Shown: positions 7,346-16,083 of the stretch, in pieces | Numbering within the stretch: the stretch's first letter is position 1 | Layout: each line of letters begins with the position of its first letter | NCBI GenBank assembly: GCA_943369295.1 | Contig: CALRMU020000002.1 | Coordinates: 1-64,000, forward strand | Source: JAKRSE01 sp943369295 | GTDB taxonomy: Bacteria; Armatimonadota; Fimbriimonadia; Fimbriimonadales; Fimbriimonadaceae | Reading direction: 5' to 3' | Length of the DNA: 64,000 nucleotides | Notes under the pieces: generated by a model | The model's database searches: none | The model's input: the letters and a program-made list of their open reading frames with translations, nothing else | Told to the model about the DNA's origin: nothing | Program-made: the position numbers and the translations under genes

Positions 7346-7567
7346 CTAAAGCCGGGCCAGAGTTCGCAGGACCGAGGCGGAGCCAATCATCTCCCGCTTA
7401 TCCGGCCCAGACCTTCTATCCCATCGGCTTCCGTAGAGACCCTTCTCATCTCTCAGATAGATAAGCTGCTTGAGCAGAATCTTCCGGTCCTCAAGTGAAG
7501 CTAGGTTGTAATCCAGCCCAACATCGACCAAGAGATGGGCGAATCGGCCGTTTTTCTTGAACCCCAC
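7346..7567 (-). CDS. possible small hypothetical protein or gene fragment
   Basis: This is a 73-residue frame with a GTG start. The amphipathic, charged pattern LLVDVGLDYNLASLEDRK followed by LLKQLIYLRDEKGLYG looks protein-like rather than random. It has no recognisable domain, its product name cannot be given, and no clear Shine-Dalgarno sequence precedes it. It could equally be the end of a decayed gene. The following 218 bases to the transporter start contain nothing I can identify. Confidence 0.3.
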   Translation of the reverse strand: MGFKKNGRFAHLLVDVGLDYNLASLEDRKILLKQLIYLRDEKGLYGSRWDRRSGPDKREMIGSASVLRTLARL

Positions 7568-7785
7568 TCTCCAGTTTTAGGCAGGCTGCTGACTGACCTC
7601 GGCTTTCTCCCTTCCCTCTACACAGCGCCTCCGATCGTGATCTCAGCAGTCTCGATCTGCTGCAACGGATTAAACGACCACGAAAAGGGCTAAGTCCGTG
7701 CTCACCTGTCCATTCAAGCCATATATGAACGAAAATTGTGAGTGAATCAAGGCCGAACAAGCTCTGCTTAGGGTAAATCGGTGAG

Positions 7786-9252
7786 ATGTCCGCTCCGGCT
7801 TCCGATGACGTGACCCGGAAACGTGTTACCAAAACCCTCCTTTCGCTGGGGGCGGGGCTGGTGATGTTCTTTCTTTGTCGAGGTCTGCCGGATAACCAGG
7901 CGCATGTGGCGGGGGTTTTTACCACCGTGGTCTGCTTGTGGATCATGGAGGTTTATCCCCTTGCCGTCACAGCGCTCTTTGCCCCGGCTCTGCTTGTGTT
8001 GGTGGGGCAGGTTGATGGCAAGGCGGCCTTTGCTCCCTTTGGCAACGAGATTCTTTTTCTCTTTGTCGGCAGCTTTACCTTGGCGAAAGCCTTTGAGATA
8101 CATGGCCTGCATGAGAGGGTGGCCCAGTGGCTTTTGAACCGAAAAGCGGTGACCAAATCTCCCGGTTCGCTGCTTTTGGGGGTGGGAGGTTTGTGTCTGG
8201 TCCTCTCTTTGTTTATCAGCAACACGGCCGTGACAATCATGATGCTGCCCATTGCTTTACGGCTTCTTGAAAGGATCGGCAGCGAATCGGCAAAGACTGG
8301 GCTTGGTGCAGCCCTGATGCTGATGCTGACTTGGGCTTCAAGCTTTGCTGTTGGAACACCGGTAGCAACGCCCCCAAACCTCATTGGCTTGGGGCTGATT
8401 CAAGAAGCCACCAAGGTAGAGATCGGATTTGGCCAATGGATGCTGTTTGCCATGCCAATTTCGATACTCATGCTCGTCTTGGGCTGGATCGTTCTTCGCA
8501 TCATGTTTCTGCGGAATCCTGAGCTCAAAAACCTAAACTTAAGTCAGGCAGTGGGGCCAGTTGAACCTTTGACTGGCGGCGGCAAAGCCGTTCTCGTGAT
8601 CTTTTTCATTACGCTAACCCTCTGGATTTGCCCTGATATGTTTATGCTGCTCTTGGGGCCAGACCACGCCTTGACTCAGATTTTTGGCAAGAACTTTACA
8701 CCTGCGGCTGTGGCATTGCTGGCTATGATTCTCTGCTACGCCCTGCCAGCTTATGAGGCCGAAGGGGGCAGGGTTTTGACCTGGAAGGCAGGCAAGGAGA
8801 TTTCTTGGTCAACCGTCATGCTCTTTGGCGGAGGATTGGCCATGGGCAAGGCGATGTTCGATTCTGGCTTGGCCGCCACTTTGGGCCAGAGCTTGGTGAA
8901 GATCACCGGAGCCAACACGGTTTTTGCGATTCTGATTATCAGCGTTCTGGCCGTCGTGTTTGTCAGCGAGCTGGCCAGCAACACGGCCGCAGTTTCGACT
9001 TTGGTTCCGGTGGTGATTGGCATCTGCCAGGCTGCCGATGTAAACCCTCTTGCTCCTGCACTGGCGGCGACAATTGCTGGATCATTAGGCTTCATGCTTC
9101 CGGTCAGTACGGCTCCGAACGCTATTGTTTACAGTTCAGGGCTGGTGAGTTCTCGGCAAATGATCAAATCTGGTGTGGTGGTTGATGTGATCGGAATCTT
9201 CGTCGTGATCGGGGTTTTGTGGCTGATTCTTCCTATGATGGGGTTGATGTAG
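7786..9252 (+). CDS. SLC13/DASS-family anion:sodium symporter
   Basis: The 488-residue polytopic membrane protein has the family's two pseudo-symmetric halves, each with the SNT signature that binds sodium and the carboxylate: SNTAVTIMMLP at 145-155 and SNTAAVSTLVP at 398-408. Other family strings are LWIMEVYPLAVTAL near the start and GFMLPVSTAPNAIVY near the end. Members import dicarboxylates, citrate or sulfate with sodium; the exact substrate is not predictable here. It is a stand-alone gene, followed by a large palindromic repeat that probably ends transcription from both sides. Confidence 0.9.
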   Translation: MSAPASDDVTRKRVTKTLLSLGAGLVMFFLCRGLPDNQAHVAGVFTTVVCLWIMEVYPLAVTALFAPALLVLVGQVDGKAAFAPFGNEILFLFVGSFTLAKAFEIHGLHERVAQWLLNRKAVTKSPGSLLLGVGGLCLVLSLFISNTAVTIMMLPIALRLLERIGSESAKTGLGAALMLMLTWASSFAVGTPVATPPNLIGLGLIQEATKVEIGFGQWMLFAMPISILMLVLGWIVLRIMFLRNPELKNLNLSQAVGPVEPLTGGGKAVLVIFFITLTLWICPDMFMLLLGPDHALTQIFGKNFTPAAVALLAMILCYALPAYEAEGGRVLTWKAGKEISWSTVMLFGGGLAMGKAMFDSGLAATLGQSLVKITGANTVFAILIISVLAVVFVSELASNTAAVSTLVPVVIGICQAADVNPLAPALAATIAGSLGFMLPVSTAPNAIVYSSGLVSSRQMIKSGVVVDVIGIFVVIGVLWLILPMMGLM

Positions 9253-9356
9253 GGTGCCCCGATGCATCTGCGCGGGAAGCGAGCAGTGCGTCGGGATTGA
9301 TATGTTTTGAGCCCAGCTGTTCCGGCCCGACAGCAAGCTGATCGGGCCGGGCACCC
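9252..9356. repeat. composite palindromic intergenic repeat, possible bidirectional terminator
   Basis: Outer arms GGGTGCCC (9252-9259) and GGGCACCC (9349-9356) enclose a strong inner hairpin CCGGCCCGA (9322-9330) with TCGGGCCGG (9342-9350). The left half starts GGTGCCCCGAT, like the IS110 target repeat at 274 and 687. It lies between the convergent transporter and GH20 genes, where a two-way terminator would be expected, but no T-run follows. Confidence 0.6.
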
Positions 9357-9429
9357 CACTTGTCACCTACTTGCAGGAAGAGTTTTGAGGGTGACCCGAT
9401 TCTAGTCAAGAAGCGGTCACCGTCATTTT

Positions 9430-11559
9430 CTAATCCTTGAAGACACGAATCTCGTGAACTCGCGCGATGGTAGGGGGGAACTGCTTTGTGCCAGTGACAG
9501 TGACCCGAATGTAATGGGCAGAAGTCGTGCTGAAGCGATGGAGGTTCCCGGCAGCTGTGGGAGCCTCGGTGAGGCCTGCTGCATCGACCAAAGGCTTCCA
9601 AGCAGCTCCATCCTGACTCGTTTCGATCTGGTACTGAATCGCACCTCCGGAGGCCCAGAATGGCACCAGCTCAATGCGATTGAACTCAACCGACTTGCCG
9701 AAGCTGAGGGTGAAAGAGGCAGGAATGGGATAGCTGATCCAGAAGGAGCTGACCTCATCCGCGACACCATCAGTCAAGAGATTGGCTGAGAACTGCGGGT
9801 CGTGAGAGCCGTTCGAGACGACGTTTGCCCCCATGGCGAGGTTGGGAATCACCTTGACCTTGGCCATCTTGAGAAACTTGGTTTCTCCGACGGGTCTCTG
9901 ATCAGCAAAGGCCTGAATCGTTACGATGGAGCTGCTGGTGATTTCGACGCCATCCTCTTTGATGTCTGCCGCTTTAGGAATCTCTCCATCTGTACGATAG
10001 GCAAACTGGATTTCTGGGCTCGCCAAGGCTGCGATATGGGCCTTCTCCTCAAACTGCAGTTCGTTTTCTTTTCTAGAACCACGAATGACAAGAGGAAAGC
10101 CAAAGGTAGTGTCCTTAATGTGTTCTAGAACTCTATTGCTTCTCTTTAGAAAATCAGTAAAATCTGTTTCACCTTCTTTGTTCCATAGCCTTGAACCAAA
10201 GGCGGCGATTCTATGGGGCAGAGTCGTATGAGCGTTCCACTCATGGCCTTCCCACCAAGACATGACAGCGCCTTCCATCTTGCCGTCCTTAGGGAGGTTA
10301 AGGGTTCTGCGATTATTGCCAGACCAATTGACCAGATCGAACACGAATGGATCGAACTGATACATTTTGGTCAAGGGAACTAAGGTGAAGGAATCGTAAG
10401 GATAGTGGTTAACCACGTAAAGAGGGTCCCACCCTGCGTTCAGGACCCTAAAGCCATCTTCAACCAGCCTCTTGGCCGGGTAGTAGTCATCTTCCCAAGC
10501 TACGACAATGGTCTGCTTGGGAATGCGGTTTTTGGCGTAGGTGGTGGGGCCAAAACCTTCCCAGACAATGGGGGTTCGGTCAAGGTTGATCACTTCTTGA
10601 GCAAGATCAGCTACGAAATCGACGAAAATCTCGTGGGGTCCGATGCCTATACCAAGGAGAGACATCATCTTCGCGATCTGAGGATCTTTTTCTGCATCGG
10701 GGTACCAGGCCTCGTCTCCTCCGATGTGAAGATAGGGGGAGTTTTTGAAGAGTGCCGCAGTTTCTCGAATAAGAGATTTCAGAATCTTGCGAACTTCGGC
10801 TGATCCAAAGTTGATGCAGTTTGTCGATTGAGAACCCTTGATTGAGAATACTTCAGGGTTGTACTTGACCAGAAGTGTGCTGTGACCAGGAAGATCGATT
10901 TCTGGAATGAACCGAATCCCCCTTGCTTCTGCGTATTCAATAAGACCCTTAAGCTCCTGCTCTGTGTACGCTGGCTTTTTATGAGTATTGTTCTTGTCTA
11001 TTCCAGGCAGAACCTTGGTGGGCAGCATCCAGTTTTGGTCATCGGTAAGATGCAGCTGAATGAAGTTGACCTTGGCCGCCTGACACCACCTTACGGCTTG
11101 GCGCAGGGTGCTGATTGAATGAAATCGACGTGCGACATCTAGGTTGACAGCCCGAAAGTTAATGTCAGGTTTGTCCTTAATGGTCGCGTTGGAAACACCG
11201 AGACTGGCAAGCTGGCCCAGGGTCTGCAGACCCCATGCGGCTCCGATTTTAGAACCAGCCCGAAGCCTAACGGTGTCTCCGAGATCAAGGTGATACTCCT
11301 CTTCTCCAAGGGTTTTATCGAGAGCGATATCCACCCGCTTTCCAGAGGCAGATTCCATCCAGGGCCAATCCTTTTTAAAGGCCTCGACCTCTCTGGACAG
11401 GCTTTTGGCAACGAACTTTAGGTTCAGATCGGTCTTTATCGAACCCGCGCCGCCGATGCTTCCTTCTTTAACAGCCGGCAGCACCTGCGCCTGCCCCAGG
11501 GCGCCTAACCCAAAGATAAGGCTTGAAAGGGAGAGGCGGAACCGGGTGGTGCCATGCAC
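9430..11559 (-). CDS. secreted GH20 beta-N-acetylhexosaminidase with C-terminal F5/8C-type domain
   Basis: Domains in order: signal peptide (RFRLSLSSLIFGLGALGQA), a GH20b-like N-terminal domain (about 50-130), the GH20 TIM barrel (about 130-470), a linker, and a discoidin-like carbohydrate-binding domain (about 590-709). The barrel shows FIQLHLTDDQNW and the catalytic pair in HIGGDEAWY. The Asp-Glu codons are at 10716-10711: the Asp polarises the substrate acetamido group and the Glu is the acid/base. The enzyme removes terminal GlcNAc or GalNAc from glycans outside the cytoplasm. I prefer the GTG at 11557-11559 because the longer frame to a TTG at 11625 runs through an interspersed repeat also found near 13272. 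A winged-helix gene diverges from it. Confidence 0.9.
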   Translation of the reverse strand: MHGTTRFRLSLSSLIFGLGALGQAQVLPAVKEGSIGGAGSIKTDLNLKFVAKSLSREVEAFKKDWPWMESASGKRVDIALDKTLGEEEYHLDLGDTVRLRAGSKIGAAWGLQTLGQLASLGVSNATIKDKPDINFRAVNLDVARRFHSISTLRQAVRWCQAAKVNFIQLHLTDDQNWMLPTKVLPGIDKNNTHKKPAYTEQELKGLIEYAEARGIRFIPEIDLPGHSTLLVKYNPEVFSIKGSQSTNCINFGSAEVRKILKSLIRETAALFKNSPYLHIGGDEAWYPDAEKDPQIAKMMSLLGIGIGPHEIFVDFVADLAQEVINLDRTPIVWEGFGPTTYAKNRIPKQTIVVAWEDDYYPAKRLVEDGFRVLNAGWDPLYVVNHYPYDSFTLVPLTKMYQFDPFVFDLVNWSGNNRRTLNLPKDGKMEGAVMSWWEGHEWNAHTTLPHRIAAFGSRLWNKEGETDFTDFLKRSNRVLEHIKDTTFGFPLVIRGSRKENELQFEEKAHIAALASPEIQFAYRTDGEIPKAADIKEDGVEITSSSIVTIQAFADQRPVGETKFLKMAKVKVIPNLAMGANVVSNGSHDPQFSANLLTDGVADEVSSFWISYPIPASFTLSFGKSVEFNRIELVPFWASGGAIQYQIETSQDGAAWKPLVDAAGLTEAPTAAGNLHRFSTTSAHYIRVTVTGTKQFPPTIARVHEIRVFKD

Positions 11560-11668
11560 AGCCAGAGTTTGGCAGATTGCAGCTGTCTCGCTGTCGCGGC
11601 AGAGTGGCTGAGGTGGTTTTGCCAATCAGACATGGCTGATCTTATCGTCTTAACTGGGTGATTATCAG

Positions 11669-11887
11669 GTGGTTAAGCATGGCCCTGATGTTGAAAAGGG
11701 GCAGGAATCGTGCGGCCGGGATATCTTGGAGGCTCTGGCTCCGGAGCCTCTGACAGTCTTTCATATTGCCGAGTCCACCGGACTCAAGACCATGACAGTG
11801 CAGAACCGTCTGACAGTGCTTCAGCGTGAAGGACAGGTGACTGCCGGCGGCAAAGACGGAAGAGCCAACCTCTACCGTGCTGCTTAA
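11669..11887 (+). CDS. small winged-helix DNA-binding protein
   Basis: The 72-residue protein is mostly one winged-helix fold: DILEALAPEPLTVFHIAE, then recognition helix STGLKTMTVQNRLTVLQREG and the wing QVTAGGKDGRANLYRAA. The pattern resembles MarR/DprA-C-terminal-like or BlaI-like readout domains. It has no effector domain, so any ligand response would need a partner. The start is GTG at 11669. It diverges from the GH20 gene with about 100 bases between starts, so it could control that gene, but nothing proves this. Confidence 0.7.
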   Translation: MVKHGPDVEKGQESCGRDILEALAPEPLTVFHIAESTGLKTMTVQNRLTVLQREGQVTAGGKDGRANLYRAA

Positions 11888-11913
11888 CTCCTTCTTTTGG
11901 GTATGGTAGTGCC

Positions 11914-12840
11914 ATGAGAAAGAGCATTTGGGTTTTCATGGCACTACTTGCAGTGGGGTGTGGTGGAGGTGGCGGAGGCTCTACTGCAGGGCCTGGCCCC
12001 ACCCCCACCAGCCTATCTCCAGGAGTTGTTTTCATAAGTGGAGACGGTCGGCTGGATGTCAGTTTCAGCCGATTGGATGGCACTGGAGCCATTAAGCTTT
12101 TCGGCGAAGCGCTTAGCGCCGAAGCCATGCCGATTGTCACTAAGGACGGAAAGAGGGTTTTCTTCACTTCAGATGTTGGCGGCAAGGTGTCCGAAATCTA
12201 TTCCGTATCGTTTGATGGGAGTGACCTTCAGAAGCATTCAAATGTCTTTCCCAAAGGGGCATACACCCCTGCTGTCTCAAATAATGGTCTCAAAATAGCG
12301 TTCACAAAGCCAATGGGGGCTGACAACCTTCATCAGCTCTTCACAATAAACATGGATGGTAGTGGAGAGACCCAGATTCTTGACCGTCCGTTACAACATG
12401 GCGACCCAATCTGGAGCCAGGACGATTCAGAACTCTTTTTTGTCTCAGCAACAAGTACGGCAGTCGGCACCAAAGACGGTTTACTAGCATTGAACTTATC
12501 TCGTGGCACCCTTAGGGTTCTCTATGATGCCAGCCAGGTTCGGAGAGCCGGAAACGTAGCAATCTCTCCCGATGGCAGCAGACTTGCCTTTGTTGCAGAT
12601 TTCGGGGGATTTAACAATCTCTTCGTTATAAACTCCGACGGAACTGGTTTAGCTAGACTAACAGGAGATACGTTTCAGAAAGATAGAGTTGCTTGGACGG
12701 GTGATAGCTTGAAGGTGAGATATACAGCAGATGGACCAGTTAGTGGTCTTTTCGAAATTGCTGCGTCAGGTGGCACTCCCCAAAGAATTGGTGAGCTAAT
12801 GGGCCGGGAGATGATTTGGTTCGATGGTCCCCAAGAATGA
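11914..12840 (+). CDS. TolB-like beta-propeller lipoprotein
   Basis: The 308-residue product has a lipoprotein signal (MRKSIWVFMALLAVGC, lipid Cys at 16) followed by a glycine and proline linker. The mature part is built of PD40/WD40-like blades, seen as repeated segments of the types SNNGLKIAFT, SPDGSRLAFVADFGG, NLFVINSDGTGL and DGSGETQILDR. Such propellers sit in the periplasm and usually serve as protein- or ligand-binding scaffolds. No Pal or Tol genes are nearby, so it is not assigned as TolB itself. Its 3' end overlaps an antisense frame belonging to the decayed terminase region. Confidence 0.85.
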   Translation: MRKSIWVFMALLAVGCGGGGGGSTAGPGPTPTSLSPGVVFISGDGRLDVSFSRLDGTGAIKLFGEALSAEAMPIVTKDGKRVFFTSDVGGKVSEIYSVSFDGSDLQKHSNVFPKGAYTPAVSNNGLKIAFTKPMGADNLHQLFTINMDGSGETQILDRPLQHGDPIWSQDDSELFFVSATSTAVGTKDGLLALNLSRGTLRVLYDASQVRRAGNVAISPDGSRLAFVADFGGFNNLFVINSDGTGLARLTGDTFQKDRVAWTGDSLKVRYTADGPVSGLFEIAASGGTPQRIGELMGREMIWFDGPQE

Positions 12841-13207
12841 ATGGGCGTCGGAGTTTTCCGAAGGGAGCCTGAACTATGGCGACTAAGGAGCTTTGAAAGG
12901 ACTCGAAGATTCCTCCGATTGTGTGAGCGCTTGTGCCGTGGGAATGTACTGTGCCTTCTCGTGCAGCTCCATCATCCAAGTGGATAGCCTCCCAAGCATC
13001 GCTCGGGTTCTTGCCAGATTCACGGGCCAGCTTTTCTACTTCGGATTTGATGACCTCTGATGGCAGGAACATTCCCTGATGTTTGCCCAGAAGCTCCAGA
13101 GCCTTGATTGCTGCGCTTGGGTTCCACTTGCTGTAACTGTTGTTCATGCAGGTATTCACCAGCTGCACCAGCCGAGTGATGACGAATTCCTGAGTGACCA
13201 GGGTCAA
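12740..13207 (-). pseudogene. remnant of a phage terminase small subunit
   Basis: The minus-strand frame reads VITRLVQLVNTCMNNSYSKW then AAIKALELLGKHQGMF. That matches the C-terminal half of Terminase_2-type small subunits, in which the KALELLGKHLGMF string is typical. The frame is open upstream to about 13252 with no start codon or N-terminal DNA-binding domain, and is then joined to an interspersed repeat. The last 50 residues are read-through antisense to the beta-propeller gene. It therefore looks like a truncated phage gene, perhaps left by an element once integrated at the nearby tRNA-Arg. Identification is by eye. Confidence 0.45.
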
Positions 13208-13271
13208 GTCCTTCTGATTTATCTGAAGCTCTTTCAGCCTCTTCTGAATCTCAGGTTCTTATGGCCGATGG

Positions 13272-13340
13272 ATGCTGTCTCGCTGTCGCGGCTAGGTGGC
13301 CGCTGCATCTGGAGCCTTCCCGCTAGGCGGGACGCTCTAT
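13272..13340. repeat. interspersed repeat module (also at 11580-11610)
   Basis: GCTGTCTCGCTGTCGCGGC occurs here and at 11581-11599 upstream of the GH20 gene. Next to it are the small hairpins GCGGCTAGGTGGCCGC and CCCGCTAGGCGGG. Translated across, both copies give the same SRDSET peptide, which produces spurious frames. It is noncoding. Confidence 0.55.
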
Positions 13341-13409
13341 CCAAAAAGGAGAGCAAAAAAGTTGGCCCGGGCGAGAGGACTCGCACCTCCGACCTACTGC
13401 TTACAAGGC
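13315..13409 (-). repeat. duplicated 3' half of tRNA-Arg(TCT), attachment-site-like
   Basis: This 95-base stretch matches 14284-14378 with seven mismatches, in direct orientation and 969 bases apart. Both contain GTTGGCCCGGGCGAGAGGAC, which is the acceptor and T-arm end of the tRNA gene on the minus strand. In this copy the match ends inside the anticodon arm, so it cannot make a tRNA. A duplicated tRNA 3' half is the usual footprint of integrase-mediated insertion. The terminase remnant just beyond fits that reading. Confidence 0.65.
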
Positions 13410-13673
13410 GATAGCAGGGCCATGAATCCAAGTTCAGTTCTATCAACCGATCTGCACGAAGACGTGTGACGGCGCACAGCCGAATCACGCAGAGAGTACG
13501 CAGGAGAAATACATGAGCACCCAAGGAACCCCCCTGGAGACGAAGGGAGCAAAGTTTCTTTCGCTGGGTCCGTATCCTGGCAGGGCAGTTGTCTGTCTCT
13601 AGTAGTAGAGGGTGTCGATTCTCCGCTGAGGTGAGTCAAGCCTTGAATTGCAAATCGGTTCAGAGGATTCTCT

Positions 13674-13907
13674 ATGACACCTACTGCTGATTATGAAATT
13701 GCTTCACCTTTGGATTGGAAGGGGGAAAGCCTGATTTACGAGTTCCATGTGCCCAGCACTGGCGCCGTACTGCAGATTGACATTGACAACCTGCACCGCT
13801 TTTACGACCTGTTGCTTGAGATTAAAGCCAAGCTGACACATGTGATCCGTGATAACTACATTCACGAACCGAAAGGGCCTCTGAGGCTCAAAGGGAGGCA
13901 CTTCTAG
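13674..13907 (+). CDS. small hypothetical protein
   Basis: The 77-residue product is preceded by AGAGGA at good spacing from the ATG. A clear intrinsic terminator follows at 13946, which supports it as a real gene. The composition is mixed alpha/beta (GESLIYEFHVPSTGAVLQID, then FYDLLLEIKAKLTHVI) with no membrane segment. I do not recognise it. It lies between the two copies of the tRNA-Arg 3' end, so it may be cargo of a decayed integrated element. Confidence 0.6.
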   Translation: MTPTADYEIASPLDWKGESLIYEFHVPSTGAVLQIDIDNLHRFYDLLLEIKAKLTHVIRDNYIHEPKGPLRLKGRHF

Positions 13908-13945
13908 CTAAACGCCATCCCGTCTGTTGACGAATAAAGGTTCTC

Positions 13946-13984
13946 AGATCCTGACTGAATCACACTCAGCAGGATCTTTCTTTG
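13946..13984 (+). terminator. intrinsic terminator of the small gene at 13674
   Basis: AGATCCTG (13946-13953) pairs with CAGGATCT (13970-13977), extended by an inner CTGA/TCAG, and is followed by TTCTTTG. The rest of the 13985-14280 gap holds no feature I can name. Confidence 0.7.
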
Positions 13985-14331
13985 TGCGCCGGTGCCGATG
14001 GTCTCGGCTGAGCCCAAGCAGTTCTCAGCAACCGTGTCGATCCCCCTAGGTGTTCAGTTCCCGCCAAAGTTATTGCCGCCTATCTGGGCTATTAGAAAGC
14101 GGCTGTCACTTACCATTTCTATGAAGTGGTGATGGAATCTGAGGTTCGCAGAGTTCTAGGCGACTGAAAGAAGAAAACTTGGTGGGCCAGGACGCGATTT
14201 CCTGTGTCTTGTAGAAAAGGAAAAACGATCTGAAGGAGTTTGGTTTGAAAACCTGGCTCGGGGGAGAAGACTTGAACCTTCGGCCTTCCCGCTTCTCGGG
14301 ACGCTCTATCCAAGCAGGAGAGCAAAAAAGT

Positions 14332-14407
14332 TGGCCCGGGCGAGAGGACTCGAACCTCCGACCTACTGCTTAGAAGGCAGCCGCTCTATCCGCTGAGCTA
14401 CGCCCGG
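14332..14407 (-). tRNA. tRNA-Arg (anticodon TCT)
   Basis: The 76-base minus-strand gene encodes its CCA end (TGG at 14332-14334). Acceptor arms CCGGGCG and CGCCCGG pair perfectly and the discriminator is G. The D-arm is GCTC-AGCGGATA-GAGC. The anticodon arm GCTGC-CTTCTAA-GCAGT gives anticodon TCT, reading AGA. The T-arm is GGAGG-TTCGAGT-CCTCT. A T-run directly downstream (ACTTTTTTG) can end transcription. Its 3' half is duplicated at 13315-13409. Confidence 0.97.
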
Positions 14408-14470
14408 GCACTGCTTTGATTGTACCGGGAGAGACACCCAGGCCCCAGAACCCACCAACCCTCAAACACC

Positions 14471-14507
14471 AAAAAGCCCTCCCGAAGAGTGAATCTTCAG
14501 GAGGGCT
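14471..14507 (-). terminator. intrinsic terminator of the lipoamide dehydrogenase gene
   Basis: Read on the minus strand, AGCCCTCC-T-GAAGA, a short loop, then TCTTC-G-GGAGGGCT form a stem of about 14 bp ending at 14475, followed by TTTTTGG. It lies 23 bases past the stop of the gene at 14530. Confidence 0.85.
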
Positions 14508-14529
14508 GAACCCATCACAAGAAGAAAAC

Positions 14530-16083
14530 TTACTTGTGAATCGCCATGCCGTGGGCGTCTTCGAAAGCTTCGAGAATCGCTTCGGCCATGGTGGGGTGGG
14601 CGTGGATCGTGTCGATCATCGATTCCAAAGTGGCTTCCAGTTTGATGGCAGTCACGCCTTCGCCGATCATGTCGGTCACGTGGGCGCCCAGCATGTGAAC
14701 GCCAAGAACCTCGCCGTACTTCTTGTCGACAACAACCTTCACAAAGCCATCCTGGTGGCCGCTGGCAATCGCCTTGCCCAAGCCGCGGAAGTCGTATCGG
14801 CCGACAGCCACATCGTAGCCCTGCTCTTTGGCCTGGCCTTCGGTGAGGCCGACCGAAGCGACTTCGGGGCTGGTATAGACGCAGTTGGGAACGGCCTTGT
14901 AGTCGACCATTGTCTTTTTGCCTTCAACAATGTTGCTGGCAACAATGGTGCCTTCGTGGCTGGCCACGTGGGCAAGCTGAATGCGGCCGGTCACGTCGCC
15001 GATGGCGTAAATGTTGGGCACATGGGTGACAAGGCTGTCATCAGCCACTTCGACTCCGCGTCGGTGCAGCTTGACTCCAATTTCTTCTAGGTTCATGCCG
15101 CTGGTGTTGGCCTTGCGTCCAACGCCGAGCAGAATGACTTCGTAAACCACTTCCTCCACCTTGCCGTCGGCAGATTTGATAAAAGCTTTCCAGCCGCCAT
15201 CAACCTTCTCAACCTTTTCAAGGGTGGAAGCAGTTCGGACATCGACTCCCTGCTTCTTAAGCACCTTGCCGAGTTCTTTACCGAGGTCTTCGTCGCTCAA
15301 AGGAATGAGGTTGGGCATCATTTCCAGAACGGTCACCTTGGTGCCAAGAGCGTTAAAAACGTAGCTGAACTCAACCCCGACGGCTCCGCCGCCGATGATG
15401 AGCATGTTCTTGGGGGCAAAAGGAGCGGTGACTGCGTCATCGCTGGTCCAGACTCCCTGCTCGCGGCCGCCTTCGAGGCCAGGAACGGGAAGGTAGATAA
15501 CGCTGCTGCCCATAGCCAGAATAAAGTTCTTGGCTCTCAAAGTGGTGACATTGCCATCCTTTTCGACCTCAATCGTGTGAGGATCTTTGAACTTGGCAAA
15601 GCCTTCAACGTGGGTGATTTTGTTCTTCTTGAACAGCATTCCCACGCCGCCGCGCAGAGTCTTAACAACCTTTTCGGTGCGGGCCATCATCTTGGCAAAG
15701 TCCATAGTGACTTCGCCCTGAATCTGGACGCCGTAGGTGTCGGCATGCTTTACGGTCTGAAAGGTTTCTGCGGCGGCGATCATCGCCTTGCTGGGAATGC
15801 ATCCCCAGTTAAGGCAGGTTCCGCCCAGGTATTCCTTTTCGACAACTGTGACCTTGGCGCCAAGCTGGGCCGCGCGGATAGCGGCAACGTAGCCGCCAGG
15901 GCCCGCGCCAATCACAATGACATCTGCATCAAAACTGCCGTTAGCCATGGGGTCTGGTTTTTCCTCTGGGGTTCCTAGAGACTTAATCTCTTGAATGATG
16001 GCGGAAGCGGGAACGCTGAGAAGCGATGCTCCTCCGGCCGTGACAGCGGCAGATTCAACGGTCGAACCGCCTTCGTTTGTCAC
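14530..16083 (-). CDS. lpdA: dihydrolipoyl dehydrogenase (E3) with an N-terminal extension
   Basis: The FAD/NAD disulfide oxidoreductase has all family marks: DADVIVIGAGPGGYVAAIRA (FAD site), redox pair in GGTCLNWGCIPSK, NAD site LIIGGGAVGVEF, YAIGDV, and C-terminal AHPTMAEAI with the active His-Pro-Thr. It reoxidises dihydrolipoamide in 2-oxo-acid dehydrogenases or the glycine cleavage system. The conserved enzyme starts at MANGSFDADV (ATG at 15948). The frame extends upstream through an Ala/Ser-rich, Pro/Glu-ending linker of about 45 residues that is not a lipoyl domain. The GTG at 16083 has AAAGGA nine bases before it, so I chose it; 15948 or 16134 are alternatives. No E1 or E2 gene is nearby. 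Confidence 0.93.
   Translation of the reverse strand: MTNEGGSTVESAAVTAGGASLLSVPASAIIQEIKSLGTPEEKPDPMANGSFDADVIVIGAGPGGYVAAIRAAQLGAKVTVVEKEYLGGTCLNWGCIPSKAMIAAAETFQTVKHADTYGVQIQGEVTMDFAKMMARTEKVVKTLRGGVGMLFKKNKITHVEGFAKFKDPHTIEVEKDGNVTTLRAKNFILAMGSSVIYLPVPGLEGGREQGVWTSDDAVTAPFAPKNMLIIGGGAVGVEFSYVFNALGTKVTVLEMMPNLIPLSDEDLGKELGKVLKKQGVDVRTASTLEKVEKVDGGWKAFIKSADGKVEEVVYEVILLGVGRKANTSGMNLEEIGVKLHRRGVEVADDSLVTHVPNIYAIGDVTGRIQLAHVASHEGTIVASNIVEGKKTMVDYKAVPNCVYTSPEVASVGLTEGQAKEQGYDVAVGRYDFRGLGKAIASGHQDGFVKVVVDKKYGEVLGVHMLGAHVTDMIGEGVTAIKLEATLESMIDTIHAHPTMAEAILEAFEDAHGMAIHK

Noticed and set aside
13234..13639. Minus-strand frames of 81 and 96 residues
   Set aside because: They run through the tRNA-like duplicate and the interspersed repeat that also yields the SRDSET peptide near 11590, so they are repeat-derived.
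14184..14330. A second tRNA-like sequence directly downstream of tRNA-Arg (D-arm-like GCTC...GAGC and a T-arm-like GGTTCAAGTC ending in CCA)
   Set aside because: No matching 5' acceptor strand, a poor T-stem and an anticodon loop without the conserved T at position 33; at most a decayed relic.
12740..14407. An intact prophage
   Set aside because: Only a partial terminase-like gene is present; no integrase, capsid or lysis gene is found.
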